Shown in pieces: positions 8,980 through 16,928 of a stretch of 46,647 nt of DNA. The translations under genes were made by a program, and so were the position numbers. How positions within the stretch are numbered: position 1 is the stretch's first letter; each line of letters opens with the position of its first letter. The stretch lies in NCBI RefSeq assembly GCF_029868855.1, contig NZ_JARWOV010000174.1, positions 1 through 46,647 on the forward strand. The letters run 5' to 3'. The notes beneath the pieces are model-generated. The model did not search any database, was not told the origin of the DNA, and saw nothing but the letters and a program-made list of their open reading frames with translations. This stretch comes from Nocardia carnea (GTDB taxonomy: Bacteria; Actinomycetota; Actinomycetes; Mycobacteriales; Mycobacteriaceae).

Positions 8980-9714
8980 ATGGGACGTGTAGACGGCAAA
9001 GTCGCCCTGATCAGCGGGGGCGCGCGGGGCATGGGCGCGGCCCATGCGAAACTGCTGGTGGCCGAGGGCGCGCAGGTGATCATCGGTGATGTTCTGCACG
9101 AGGAGGGCAAAGCCCTCGCCGACGAACTCGGCACCGCCGCCCGCTACGTCCCACTCGACGTCACCGAACCCGATCAGTGGGATACCGCCGTCGGCACCGC
9201 CATCGCCGAGTTCGGCAAACTCGACGTGCTGGTGAACAACGCGGGCATCGTCAACGGAGCGCCGCTGCAGAAGCTGTCGCTGGAGAAGTTCCGCGCCGTC
9301 CTCGACGTGAACCTGGTCGGCACCTTCCTCGGGATGCGCGCCGCTGTCGAACCGATGATCGCCGCCGGCGGCGGCTCGATCATCAACGTTTCCTCCATCG
9401 AGGGTCTACGCGGTGCACCCTTCGCGCATGGTTACGTGGCCTCGAAATGGGGCGTGCGCGGCCTCGCCAAATCGGCGGCACTCGAACTGGCCCCGCACAA
9501 TATCCGGGTCAACTCGGTCCATCCCGGCCTGATCCGTACTCCGATGACCGAGGGCATCCCCGACGACCTGGTGACGATCCCGCTGGGCCGTCCGGCGGAG
9601 TCCGCCGAGGTCGCCACTTTCATCCTGTTCCTGGCCAGTGACGAATCCTCCTACGCCACCGGTAGTGAATTCGTGGTGGACGGCGGACTCGTCACCGGGG
9701 TGCCGCACAAGTAG
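8980..9714 (+). CDS. SDR, 3-alpha/20-beta-hydroxysteroid dehydrogenase-like (FabG3/Rv2002 type)
   Basis: A 244-residue classical short-chain dehydrogenase. Cofactor motif SGGARGMGAAHA (about 12-23), NNAG (about 86), catalytic Ser in IINVSSIEGL, and the catalytic Tyr/Lys in GYVASKWGVRG are all intact. The opening MGRVDGKVALISGGARGMG and the length closely match the Rv2002 / 3-alpha,20-beta-hydroxysteroid dehydrogenase group, NAD-dependent enzymes acting on steroid hydroxyls. No ribosome binding site is visible before the ATG, so the leader is probably very short. With a KstR-type box 22 bases upstream, a steroid-related role is well supported but unproven. A strong hairpin follows the stop. 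Confidence 0.85.
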   Translation: MGRVDGKVALISGGARGMGAAHAKLLVAEGAQVIIGDVLHEEGKALADELGTAARYVPLDVTEPDQWDTAVGTAIAEFGKLDVLVNNAGIVNGAPLQKLSLEKFRAVLDVNLVGTFLGMRAAVEPMIAAGGGSIINVSSIEGLRGAPFAHGYVASKWGVRGLAKSAALELAPHNIRVNSVHPGLIRTPMTEGIPDDLVTIPLGRPAESAEVATFILFLASDESSYATGSEFVVDGGLVTGVPHK

Positions 9715-9715
9715 C

Positions 9716-9732
9716 CCCGGCCAGTGGCCGGG
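9716..9732 (+). terminator. Hairpin after the steroid-type SDR
   Basis: CCCGGCC-AGT-GGCCGGG is a perfect 7-bp stem with a 3-base loop, 1 base after the SDR stop and between the convergent SDR and TetR genes. It could serve both strands. There is no T tract. Confidence 0.6.
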
Positions 9733-9781
9733 TATGCATCCGCACGATGTCTCGGCCTACCGGCATTCCGACCGCCGGAGT

Positions 9782-10414
9782 TCAGCGACCGAAAGCCGCC
9801 AGGAACGTCGTCGCCGCCGCCACCGCGACGGCGTCCGCTTCGGTTTCGGGGAGCGGTTCGACGCCGAACTGATAGCGCACCGGTAGCGCACCGGTGAGCA
9901 GCGCGGTCCATTGGGAAGCCGCTACGTCAGGGTCGTCCAGTCCCAGCACGCCGGCCAGCGCCAGCCGGGCGAATCGGTCGGCCAGCGCGCGGAGAACCTG
10001 ACCGGACACCTCGTCGACGATTTCGATCAACTCCGGGAACTGCCCGGCCTCGGCGCACACCAGACGCCGCAGCGCCCGCGATTCAGGGCTGCAGTAGCAC
10101 CGGACCAGTTCAGTGCCCACGGCTCGGAGTGTGGCCGGGACGTCCGTGCCCGGCTCGGCCAACCGCTCGACGACCGCCAGATTCGCTTGCCGGGCAGCCT
10201 CCGACAGCGCCCGCACCGCATGCCGGAACACCTGTTCCTTGTCACCGAAGTGGCTGTACACGGTTGCTTTGGCCACCCCCGCCTCGGCGGCGATCTGATC
10301 CATCCGGGTTTGCGTGTACCCGGTGCGCGCGAAAACCGTGAACGCCGCGGCGAGGATCGCCTGCTGTTTGTCGACGCGGCCACGTGGGCGCGCGGGAATC
10401 CCGGTCGAAGTCAC
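9782..10414 (-). CDS. TetR/AcrR-family transcriptional regulator
   Basis: A 210-residue regulator. The N-terminal TetR helix-turn-helix is clear at about 17-63 (AILAAAFTVFARTGYTQTRM, then AAEAGVAKATVYSHFGDKE). The C-terminal ligand domain resembles the TetR_C group that contains EVSGQVLRALADRFARLAL; the ligand is unknown. The start is a GTG at 10414, with TACTAT exactly 6 bases upstream and no ribosome binding site, which suggests a leaderless transcript. It diverges from the 10545 SDR gene, and a near-perfect 20-base palindrome lies between them, so it probably represses that gene, itself, or both. Confidence 0.85.
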   Translation of the reverse strand: MTSTGIPARPRGRVDKQQAILAAAFTVFARTGYTQTRMDQIAAEAGVAKATVYSHFGDKEQVFRHAVRALSEAARQANLAVVERLAEPGTDVPATLRAVGTELVRCYCSPESRALRRLVCAEAGQFPELIEIVDEVSGQVLRALADRFARLALAGVLGLDDPDVAASQWTALLTGALPVRYQFGVEPLPETEADAVAVAAATTFLAAFGR

Positions 10415-10420
10415 CTACCA

Positions 10421-10426
10421 ATAGTA
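10421..10426 (-). promoter_or_regulatory. -10 element of the 9782 TetR gene (leaderless)
   Basis: On the minus strand TACTAT (TANNNT) lies exactly 6 bases before the GTG start. It is inside a short inverted repeat, CTAC-CAATA-GTAG (10415-10427), which may allow autoregulation. Confidence 0.55.
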
Positions 10427-10479
10427 GACCGGTGTGATTACCTTTCCAGACCCACCGGTACAACTTGTCCCCGCTTCGT

Positions 10480-10499
10480 TCTAGACTCATGAGTCCAGA
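10480..10499. promoter_or_regulatory. 20-base palindrome, probable TetR operator
   Basis: TCTAGACTCATGAGTCCAGA has a perfect 12-base core (GACTCATGAGTC) and only one mismatched pair over 20 bases. It sits in the 130-base gap between the TetR gene and the 10545 SDR gene, 45 bases before the SDR start. TetR-family operators are usually palindromes of this size. Which regulator binds is inferred from position only. Confidence 0.6.
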
Positions 10500-10544
10500 A
10501 AACCAGTCGTGCCGGTAGTTCAGGCATCAAACGAGGGAGCGCTC

Positions 10545-11387
10545 ATGAAAACCGTGGTAATCACCGGCGGAACGGACGGAATCGGCAGAGCCCTGGCCTT
10601 CACCCACCTCGAACGCGGTGAACAAGTGGTGATCATCGGCCGGAGCACGGACAAGGCGCGCGCGATCATGGAGGCAGCAGCCCGGCTCGGCGCCGCAGAC
10701 CGCATCGAATTCCTCCAGGCCGACCTCGGCCTGGTCACCGAGAACCACCGCGTACTCGACCGATTGCACACCGCCTACCCGGTCGTGGACATCCTCGTTC
10801 TCGGCGCCCGCTTTTACCGCTCGACCCGGAGTGCGACGCCGGAAGGCTTCGAGGCATCCTTCGCGTTGTTCTATCTGAGCCGCCATCTGCTGACCTATGG
10901 ACTGGCAGGCAGTCTGGAACGGGCGGAAACGCCGATGATCGTCGACCTGTCCGGCCCGGGCGGCGAGCTCTCCCGAATCCGCTGGGACGATCTTCAATTC
11001 GCGAAGTCCTACGATCCCGACGCGGTAATGCACCAGTGCGGCAAACTGAGCGACCTACTCGCCGTCGCGTTCACCGAAGACCATCCGCGGAGCCGCATCC
11101 GCTACCTGCTCCTGCATCCCGGCCTCACCGCGACCGGCTTCACCGGCGAATACTCCGCAACCGACCGGGCCCTCGTCGAGGATATGCACAGGCGGGGCCA
11201 ACCGGTCGAAGCCGCGGTAGCCCGGATCATGCGCCATCTGGACAATCCGCCGACGGCGCCCCTGTCGGCGTATATGCAGGAAAACGCGGTCGATATCGAG
11301 GGTGCGGCATTCGACCCCGGGGCCGCCCGGCGATTGCGAGATCACACCCGGGAACTACTCACCACGGCCGGATCGGCGAACGGCTGA
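10545..11387 (+). CDS. SDR-family protein with altered catalytic Tyr
   Basis: A 280-residue Rossmann protein of the short-chain dehydrogenase/retinol dehydrogenase-like group. The cofactor motif is intact (MKTVVITGGTDGIGRALAF) and the Ser region is present (PMIVDLSGPGG). At the YxxxK position the sequence reads AVMHQCGKLSDLL, so His replaces the catalytic Tyr while Lys remains. The NNAG motif is also changed, to VLGARF. ATG 10545 is chosen over 10509 because GAGGGAG precedes it. It diverges from the 9782 TetR gene, with a palindrome between. It may be a cofactor-binding protein without normal dehydrogenase activity, or may use another residue; neither can be decided here. It overlaps the end of a small minus-strand ORF by 46 bases. 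Confidence 0.75.
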   Translation: MKTVVITGGTDGIGRALAFTHLERGEQVVIIGRSTDKARAIMEAAARLGAADRIEFLQADLGLVTENHRVLDRLHTAYPVVDILVLGARFYRSTRSATPEGFEASFALFYLSRHLLTYGLAGSLERAETPMIVDLSGPGGELSRIRWDDLQFAKSYDPDAVMHQCGKLSDLLAVAFTEDHPRSRIRYLLLHPGLTATGFTGEYSATDRALVEDMHRRGQPVEAAVARIMRHLDNPPTAPLSAYMQENAVDIEGAAFDPGAARRLRDHTRELLTTAGSANG

Positions 11388-11575
11388 GTGAACGCGGGCG
11401 CCATCGGCCCACCCGGCGCCGATCCCGGCCGGCCGGCATCGGGCGCCGGCGACACGGCGCGCCGCGCGACATCATCGGTGTTGCGCGGCACGCCGTGCCG
11501 GATGCCGTTGGCGAGATGAATGCCGAGGGCGAAATCCCGCATCGCGCGAGTCACCGTCCGTGCTGCTCGTCTCAT
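11342..11575 (-). CDS. Small ORF divergent from TetR (77 aa), possible DUF4267 remnant
   Basis: Starts MRRAARTVTRAMRDFALGIH at an ATG with GGAGGT just upstream, has high third-position G/C, and faces away from the 11659 TetR gene with two operators in between. That is the classic layout of a TetR target. The N-terminal RDFALGI motif recalls the RDLALGL segment of DUF4267 membrane proteins, which often pair with TetR genes, but the hydrophobic helices are missing and the C-terminal half is Pro/Ala-rich. It could be a decayed target gene, or a real short protein. The 3' end overlaps the SDR gene by 46 bases. Confidence 0.4.
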   Translation of the reverse strand: MRRAARTVTRAMRDFALGIHLANGIRHGVPRNTDDVARRAVSPAPDAGRPGSAPGGPMAPAFTQPFADPAVVSSSRV

Positions 11576-11589
11576 ACCTACCTCCACTA

Positions 11590-11601
11590 CACAGATCTGT
11601 G
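11590..11601. promoter_or_regulatory. Operator A: CACAGATCTGTG palindrome
   Basis: A perfect 12-base palindrome whose right side extends to CTGTGAA, the same half-site as operator B. It lies 15 bases before the start of the small minus-strand ORF and is centred 39 bases from operator B, between two divergent genes. Confidence 0.65.
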
Positions 11602-11626
11602 AAGTTGCTGCTGTGGATAGACTAGG

Positions 11627-11642
11627 TTCACAGACCTGTGAA
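11627..11642. promoter_or_regulatory. Operator B: TTCACAG-AC-CTGTGAA palindrome
   Basis: A perfect 7-bp inverted repeat with a 2-base spacer, 17 bases before the TetR ATG at 11659. TAGACT at 11618-11623 looks like the TetR -10 element, which would place transcription start near 11630, inside this operator. The reverse complement at 11619-11624, TAGTCT, can serve as the -10 of the divergent ORF. The likely binder is the 11659 TetR protein. Confidence 0.65.
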
Positions 11643-11658
11643 TGCAAGGGATCCGGAT

Positions 11659-12249
11659 ATGTCCACACCCGCGCACAACGCGAATACGACACTGACACCG
11701 GCGGCTCAGCGGATACTCGATACAGCGGCCGAACTCTTCTACACCCGCGGTATCCATGCGGTCGGCGTCGATACCATCGCCGCCGAATCGGGCGTGACCA
11801 AACGCACCCTCTACGACCGCTTCGGCTCGAAGGACGGGCTTCTGGTCACCTACCTCGAACAACGCGACCGCCGCTGGCGCACCCTGATCGAGAACCGGCT
11901 CGCCGACCGCACCGACCCCGTCGAGCGCGTCCTGACACCGTTCGACGTCCTGCCCGAATGGCTCCCGGACAGCAGCAGAGGTTGCAGTTTCATCAATGCC
12001 TTCGCCGAACTCCCCGAACCCGACCATCCGGGCCGGCAGGTGATCGTCGCCGAGAAGACATGGTTGTACGAGTTGTTCGATCAACTGCTCACCGAGGCCG
12101 GGGCGGCCGACCACGAAACCGTCGCGGTGCAGCTACTGAGCCTCCACGAGGGGGCGATCATCAGCTACTCGATCACCGAGCGATACAACGCGGCCACCGC
12201 CGTGCGCGATGCCGCCGAACAGCTGACGCACACTGCAATCCACCCCTGA
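11659..12249 (+). CDS. TetR/AcrR-family transcriptional regulator
   Basis: A 196-residue regulator. The helix-turn-helix domain is at about 15-62 (AAQRILDTAAELFYTRGIHA, then AESGVTKRTLYDRFGSKDGL). The C-terminal domain contains RGCSFINAFAELP, a signature of TetR_C_33-like regulators that often control small hydrophobic or redox proteins. I place the start at ATG 11659, with AAGGGA about 8 bases upstream. The GTG at 11638 lies inside the operator and is unlikely. Two matching palindromes upstream imply autoregulation and control of the divergent ORF. The ligand is unknown. Confidence 0.88.
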   Translation: MSTPAHNANTTLTPAAQRILDTAAELFYTRGIHAVGVDTIAAESGVTKRTLYDRFGSKDGLLVTYLEQRDRRWRTLIENRLADRTDPVERVLTPFDVLPEWLPDSSRGCSFINAFAELPEPDHPGRQVIVAEKTWLYELFDQLLTEAGAADHETVAVQLLSLHEGAIISYSITERYNAATAVRDAAEQLTHTAIHP

Positions 12250-12461
12250 GTCCGGCAATTCGGCGGCACGGATGCGCTACGAACACCGGACAGACAGCCG
12301 TATCCGAAACCCCTGGACGCGAAGCAGCCGGCCGGGCACCGGCGACCTACCGGATGCGGCGGCGCGACGACCGATCGAGCTTCCCGACTGTTTTCGGCAC
12401 CCGAACTGCCCTGTGCGACCAGGTGCGCTCCCACTCGGGAACGCACCATGCCGGCACCGGA

Positions 12462-14219
12462 TCAGCTACGGATACGCTCCAGTACCGCCGCCACCGCGGA
12501 ATCCGCCGGGATATCGAGAGTTTCACCGGTGAACCGATCACGCAGTTCCACCTTGCCCTCGGCCCAGCCGCGACCGATGACCAGCACGTAGGGCATACCG
12601 AGCAGTTCGGCGTCCTTGAACTTCACACCGGGTGAAGCGGTGCGATCGTCGAAAAGCACGTCCACCCCCTGGGTATTCAGTTCGGCGACGACCTGTTCGG
12701 CGCCCGCACGGGCGGCCTCGTCCTTGTTCGCGATCACCACGTGCACGTCGTAGGGCGCGACCTCGCTCGGCCAGCGCAGGCCCTTGTCGTCGTGCTGCTG
12801 TTCGGCAATGACCGCCACCAGCCGCGAGACCCCGACACCGTAGGAGCCCATGACGAGCCGGACCGGTTTGCCGTTCTCGCCGAGGACATCCACCTCGAAG
12901 GCGTCGGTGTATTTGTAGCCGAGCTGGAAGATATGACCGATCTCGATACCGCGGGCCGAGACCAGGGTGCCGCGGCCGTCGGGCGAGGGGTCGCCGTCGC
13001 GTACCTGCGCCGCCTCGATGGTGCCGTCAGGGGTGAAATCGCGACCGGCGACCAAGCCCACCACGTGCTTACCGGGGGTATCCGCGCCGGTGATCCACGA
13101 CGTTCCGGTGACCACCCGGGGATCCACCAGGTAGCGGACTCCGTTGGCCTGCAGCCCTTTCGGGCCGATATAGCCTTTGACCAAGAAAGGGTTGGCGGCG
13201 AAATCGGCGTCGGTGAGCAGTTCGACCTCGGCGGGTTCCACCGAAGCGCCGAGGCGCTTGTCGTCGACCTCGCGGTCCCCCGGGATCCCGATACCGACGA
13301 TCTCGGTTTTGCCGTCCGGATGCCGCAGTTTCACCATGACGTTCTTGAGGGTGTCGGCGGCCGTGACCGGCCGGCCGAGGCGTTCGCCGATACCGGCCGC
13401 GTTGGCCCAGTCGACGAGGGTGGCGATGGTGGGGGTGTCCGGGGTGTCGTGCACGACTGCCTCCGGTTGACCCTCGACCGGCAGCGGTTCGGGCGCGGGA
13501 GTGACCACGGCCTCGACATTCGCCGCATAACCCGATTCCCGGCAGACGACGTAGGTGTCCTCGCCGACGGGGCTGTCGGCCAGGAATTCCTCGGAGGCGC
13601 TACCACCCATCGCGCCGGAGGTCGCGGCGACAATTACGTACTGCACCCCGAGCCGTTCGAAGATGCGCTGGTAGGCCTCGCGATGAGCGTTGTAGCTCGC
13701 CTTCAGTCCGGCCTCGTCGAGGTCGAAGGAGTAGGAGTCCTTCATGATGAATTCGCGACCACGCAGGATGCCGGCGCGCGGACGTTCCTCGTCGCGGTAC
13801 TTCGCCTGGATCTGGTAGAGGGTTACGGGCAGATCCTTGTACGAGTTGTACTCGCCCTTCACGGTGAGCGTGAACAGTTCCTCGTGGGTGGGGCCGAGCA
13901 GGTAGTCGGCACCCTTGCGGTCCTGCAACCGGAACAGGCTGTCGCCGTATTCGGTCCAGCGGTTGGTGGCCTCGTAGGGATCACGCGGTAGCAGCGCGGG
14001 CAGGGAGATCTCCTGCGCACCGATGGCGTTCATCTCCTCGCGCACCACCTCCTCCACCTTGTGCAGTACCCGCAGGCCCAGCGGCAGCCACGAGTACACA
14101 CCCGGCGCGACCCGGCGCACATAGCCGGCGCGCACCAGCAGCTTGTGGCTGGGCACCTCGGCGTCGGCGGGGTCGTCGCGCAACGTACGGAGGAAGAGGC
14201 GGGAGAGGCGGGTGATCAC
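12462..14219 (-). CDS. proS: Prolyl-tRNA synthetase, bacterial type with editing domain
   Basis: Charges tRNA-Pro with proline and hydrolyses mischarged Ala-tRNA-Pro. At 585 residues it has the full bacterial-type architecture: class II catalytic core beginning [20 protein letters not shown], motif 2 in [19 protein letters not shown], the INS editing domain at about 230-400, motif 3 ([17 protein letters not shown]), and the anticodon-binding domain at the end ([10 protein letters not shown] to [18 protein letters not shown]). The start is GTG 14219, since no upstream alternative looks coding. It is monocistronic and convergent with the TetR gene. In M. tuberculosis proS neighbours efpA, whereas here the ehu operon, yaaA and cysG lie between them. 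Confidence 0.97.
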   Translation of the reverse strand: MITRLSRLFLRTLRDDPADAEVPSHKLLVRAGYVRRVAPGVYSWLPLGLRVLHKVEEVVREEMNAIGAQEISLPALLPRDPYEATNRWTEYGDSLFRLQDRKGADYLLGPTHEELFTLTVKGEYNSYKDLPVTLYQIQAKYRDEERPRAGILRGREFIMKDSYSFDLDEAGLKASYNAHREAYQRIFERLGVQYVIVAATSGAMGGSASEEFLADSPVGEDTYVVCRESGYAANVEAVVTPAPEPLPVEGQPEAVVHDTPDTPTIATLVDWANAAGIGERLGRPVTAADTLKNVMVKLRHPDGKTEIVGIGIPGDREVDDKRLGASVEPAEVELLTDADFAANPFLVKGYIGPKGLQANGVRYLVDPRVVTGTSWITGADTPGKHVVGLVAGRDFTPDGTIEAAQVRDGDPSPDGRGTLVSARGIEIGHIFQLGYKYTDAFEVDVLGENGKPVRLVMGSYGVGVSRLVAVIAEQQHDDKGLRWPSEVAPYDVHVVIANKDEAARAGAEQVVAELNTQGVDVLFDDRTASPGVKFKDAELLGMPYVLVIGRGWAEGKVELRDRFTGETLDIPADSAVAAVLERIRS

Positions 14220-14343
14220 GGTTGCTCAGCGTAGACCCTGCCCGATCCCGGCCGACACCCTATTCCCCACTGCCCGGCCACGGGCCCGAGCGGTCGGGTC
14301 CGTGCCGGTCGGAGCCGGTTTCCGAGTACCGCCGACCCTCGCC

Positions 14344-14406
14344 GTAAATAACAATTGAAACACTTTTGAATAACTTTGTGATATACATATTTTGAACTTT
14401 TCTTTG
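14344..14406 (+). promoter_or_regulatory. AT-rich upstream region of the ehu operon
   Basis: About 60 bases with only about 25% G+C in a genome near 68%. It holds three TTGAA units (14355, 14366, 14392), the first two spaced 11 bases, and a TATACAT -10-like sequence after TTTGTGA. It lies between the divergent proS and ehuB genes, 174 bases before ehuB. It may be an UP-type promoter region or a site for an AT-preferring protein such as Lsr2. Confidence 0.5.
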
Positions 14407-14579
14407 CGGGTTCATTGCGGCGCCGAGAGTCGGAACCGGACGCCGCTAGGGTTCGATCCACCGGGATTTCGGTGAACCGTCCCGAACAAACTGAAAATGG
14501 TCGCTGACCTGTGTGCACCCAGCGCCGCACAACGACACCGGAGAGCCTGCGTCAGCGCCCCGTGGAAAGGTCGGCCGTG

Positions 14580-15464
14580 ATGGGAACCAGGAAAACAAGG
14601 GCGCGCGCAATCGCACTCGTCGCGGGGGCGGTGCTGACCGCGGCAACACTGTCGGGGTGCACCAAGACCGATACGACGGCCAGTGGCGACCTGCTGCAGT
14701 CCTTGAAGGACAAGGGCACCGTCACCGTCGGATTCGCCGGCGAGGCACCGTATTCCTTCGAGCAGAACGGTCAGCTCTCCGGGGCGACGGTCGCCCTGCA
14801 CCGCGAGATCTTCCGAAATCTCGGAATCGAGACGGTCGAGGGCGTGCAAACCGATTTCGGCGCCCTGATCCCGGGATTGCAGGCGCAGCGGTTCGACGCG
14901 GTGAGCGCGGGAATGTCGATCCTGCCGGAGCGGTGTGAACAGGCCGCTTTCAGTGAGCCCGAGTTCATGTACACCACGGCGCTGATGGTGAAGAAGGGCA
15001 ATCCGCTCGGGCTCACCGATATGCAGTCGATCAAGGACAAGGGCGCGAAGATGGCGGTGATGACGGGCGCCATCGAATCCGATTACGCCACTTCGCTGGG
15101 TATCGACGCCACCCAGGTCGGGAGTCCGCAGGACGGGATGGACGCCGTGACCTCGGGCCGGTCGGACGTTTTCGCGCTCACCGCGATCTCGCTGAACTGG
15201 CTGGCCGATCACAATCCGGACGCGCAGGTGGAGGTCACCGAATCGTTCGTGGCCGAAATCGACGGTAAACCGCAGATCGGTGCGGGCGGTACGGTTTTCC
15301 GGACCGATGACAAGGATTTGCTCGACGCCTACAACGCGGAGTTGCGCAAGATCACGTCGGACAAGGACAAGTACCTGTCGATCGTCGGCGAATTCGGTTT
15401 CACCGAGGCCGAACTGCCGGATCCCGAACTGACCACCGCCAAGCTGTGCGCGGGCGATATCTGA
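14580..15464 (+). CDS. ehuB: Ectoine/hydroxyectoine-type ABC transporter substrate-binding lipoprotein
   Basis: A 294-residue lipoprotein: basic N-terminus, hydrophobic signal and LSGC lipobox (AGAVLTAATLSGC). The mature part is an SBP_bac_3 periplasmic-binding fold. Segments such as FGALIPGLQAQRFDAVSAGM, LPERCEQAAFSEP, KKGNPLGL and the LCAGD end parallel rhizobial EhuB (with YGAMIPGLQAGRHDAITAG, as I recall it), so ectoine or hydroxyectoine is the best guess for the ligand. A general polar amino-acid ligand is the alternative. ATG 14580 is chosen; a GTG lies one codon upstream. It is the first gene of a four-gene operon behind an AT-rich region. Confidence 0.75.
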   Translation: MGTRKTRARAIALVAGAVLTAATLSGCTKTDTTASGDLLQSLKDKGTVTVGFAGEAPYSFEQNGQLSGATVALHREIFRNLGIETVEGVQTDFGALIPGLQAQRFDAVSAGMSILPERCEQAAFSEPEFMYTTALMVKKGNPLGLTDMQSIKDKGAKMAVMTGAIESDYATSLGIDATQVGSPQDGMDAVTSGRSDVFALTAISLNWLADHNPDAQVEVTESFVAEIDGKPQIGAGGTVFRTDDKDLLDAYNAELRKITSDKDKYLSIVGEFGFTEAELPDPELTTAKLCAGDI

Positions 15465-15537
15465 TCGTGCCGGTCGACAACTCCACAGCGGCGCGTCTCC
15501 CCTCCGGCCCGCCGGGCCCGGAAGGGAGATGTGACCG

Positions 15538-16284
15538 GTGAACAATCTCGACGCGCTCACCGATGCGCTGCCCCGCATCGGTGACGGAATTCTGATCACC
15601 CTCGAACTGACGGCGGGTGGGGCGGCGCTCGCCTTCGTCCTCGCGGTCACCCTGGGCACGACGGCCCGGGTGCGAAATCTCGCGATCCGCGGGCCCGCCC
15701 GGGTGCTGATCGAATTCTTCCGGGGCACCTCCCTGCTGGTGCAGATCTTCTGGTTGTTCTATGTGCTGCCGCTGCTGGGCTATCAGCTCGACCCCGTGTT
15801 CTGCGGAATCCTCGCACTCGGCCTGAACTACGGCGCGTACGGCGCGGAAGTGGTTCGCGGCGCGTTGAACTCGGTTCCGAAAGCCCAGACGGAAGCGGCG
15901 GTCGCGCTCGGATTCAGTCCGTGGCAGCGGCTGCGCCGGGTGCTGTTCCCGCAGGCCTGGGCATTGATGATCCCACCGCTGGCCAACCTGCTGGTGCATC
16001 TGTTGAAGGGCACCGCCGTGGCCTCCTATATCACCCTGCAGGATTTGACCTTCCAGGTCGAGAAACTGCGCGACAGCACCGGCGATACGTTGTTCGCCTT
16101 CGGAATCGGACTGCTGATCTACTTCGTGATCGCCTACCTGCTCAGCCTCGGGATGAATCTGCTGGAAGCACGCGCCAAACACAAGCTGGGTCGCGGACCC
16201 TCGATGCGTGAGGTGTTGCGCCTGGCCCCCGATACCTCGGTGGACGCGGTCGCCGGGTCCGCACGGCAGAAGGTGGCGCCATGA
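15538..16284 (+). CDS. ehuC: Ectoine-type ABC transporter permease EhuC
   Basis: A 248-residue inner-membrane permease of the HisM/GlnP type. About five hydrophobic segments are visible, and the coupling (EAA) loop is ALGFSPWQRLRRVLFPQAW at about 120-140, preceded by NYGAYGAEVVRGALNSVP. Another marker is FFRGTSLLVQIFWLFYVLP. The C-terminal ~30 residues are basic and cytoplasmic. The GTG start at 15538 has GGAAGGGAG upstream. Its end overlaps the ehuD start by 4 bases (ATGA), implying stoichiometric translation of the two permease halves. The order B-C-D-A differs from rhizobial ehuABCD. Confidence 0.8.
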   Translation: MNNLDALTDALPRIGDGILITLELTAGGAALAFVLAVTLGTTARVRNLAIRGPARVLIEFFRGTSLLVQIFWLFYVLPLLGYQLDPVFCGILALGLNYGAYGAEVVRGALNSVPKAQTEAAVALGFSPWQRLRRVLFPQAWALMIPPLANLLVHLLKGTAVASYITLQDLTFQVEKLRDSTGDTLFAFGIGLLIYFVIAYLLSLGMNLLEARAKHKLGRGPSMREVLRLAPDTSVDAVAGSARQKVAP

Positions 16285-16928
16285 GTGTGGAATGGAGTTG
16301 GGAACGCGCCGCCGAGGCACTGCCCGTGCTGTGGGACGGGTTCGAGATCACGCTGCTGGCGACGGTGCTCGGATTTGTGATCGCCGCGGCGCTCGGACTG
16401 ATGATCGCGATCATCCGGCGTTCGCTGCCCCGCTGGATCGCGTGGCCGGTGCACGCGGTGAGCGAGTTCATCCGGTTCACCCCGCTGGTGGTGCAGCTGC
16501 TGTTCGCCTACACCCTGTTACCGCAGTTCTCGGCCCTGCAGATCGGGATCGTGGTGCTCGGCATCCACTACGCCGGGTATCTGGCGGAGGTGTACCGGGC
16601 CGGAATCGAATCGGTTCCGCCCGGGCAGTGGGAAGCGGCGCGGGCGCTGTCGCTGCCACCGACCCGCACCTGGCGGGCCGTGATCCTGCCGCAGGCCATC
16701 CGGGCCAGTGTGCCCGCCCTCGGCACCAATGCGGTGTCGATGTTCAAGGACACCCCGTTCCTGTTCGCCATCACCGTCGTCGAACTGGTGACCGCCGCAC
16801 AGCAATTCGGGGCCCGTCACTACGCATACCTCGAGGCGATGACCCTGGCCGGCGTGTTCTTCCTGGTGGCCAGTTATCCGACCTCGGTGCTGATCAGACG
16901 ACTGGAGAAGCGACTTGCCTACTACTGA
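16281..16928 (+). CDS. ehuD: Ectoine-type ABC transporter permease EhuD
   Basis: A 215-residue permease, partner of EhuC. It has the same family features: FIRFTPLVVQLLFAYTLLP, HYAGYLAEVYRAGIESVPPG, then an EAA-type loop (ARALSLPPTRTWRAVILPQA) and the conserved KDTPFLFAITVVEL segment. About five membrane segments are visible. It overlaps ehuC by 4 bases and ehuA by 14 bases, so the transporter is made from one tightly coupled mRNA. There is no sign of damage. Confidence 0.8.
   Translation: MSVEWSWERAAEALPVLWDGFEITLLATVLGFVIAAALGLMIAIIRRSLPRWIAWPVHAVSEFIRFTPLVVQLLFAYTLLPQFSALQIGIVVLGIHYAGYLAEVYRAGIESVPPGQWEAARALSLPPTRTWRAVILPQAIRASVPALGTNAVSMFKDTPFLFAITVVELVTAAQQFGARHYAYLEAMTLAGVFFLVASYPTSVLIRRLEKRLAYY

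Noticed and set aside
12250..12461. Gene between TetR and proS
   Set aside because: Only short frames without a ribosome binding site; nothing beyond a convergent intergenic region.
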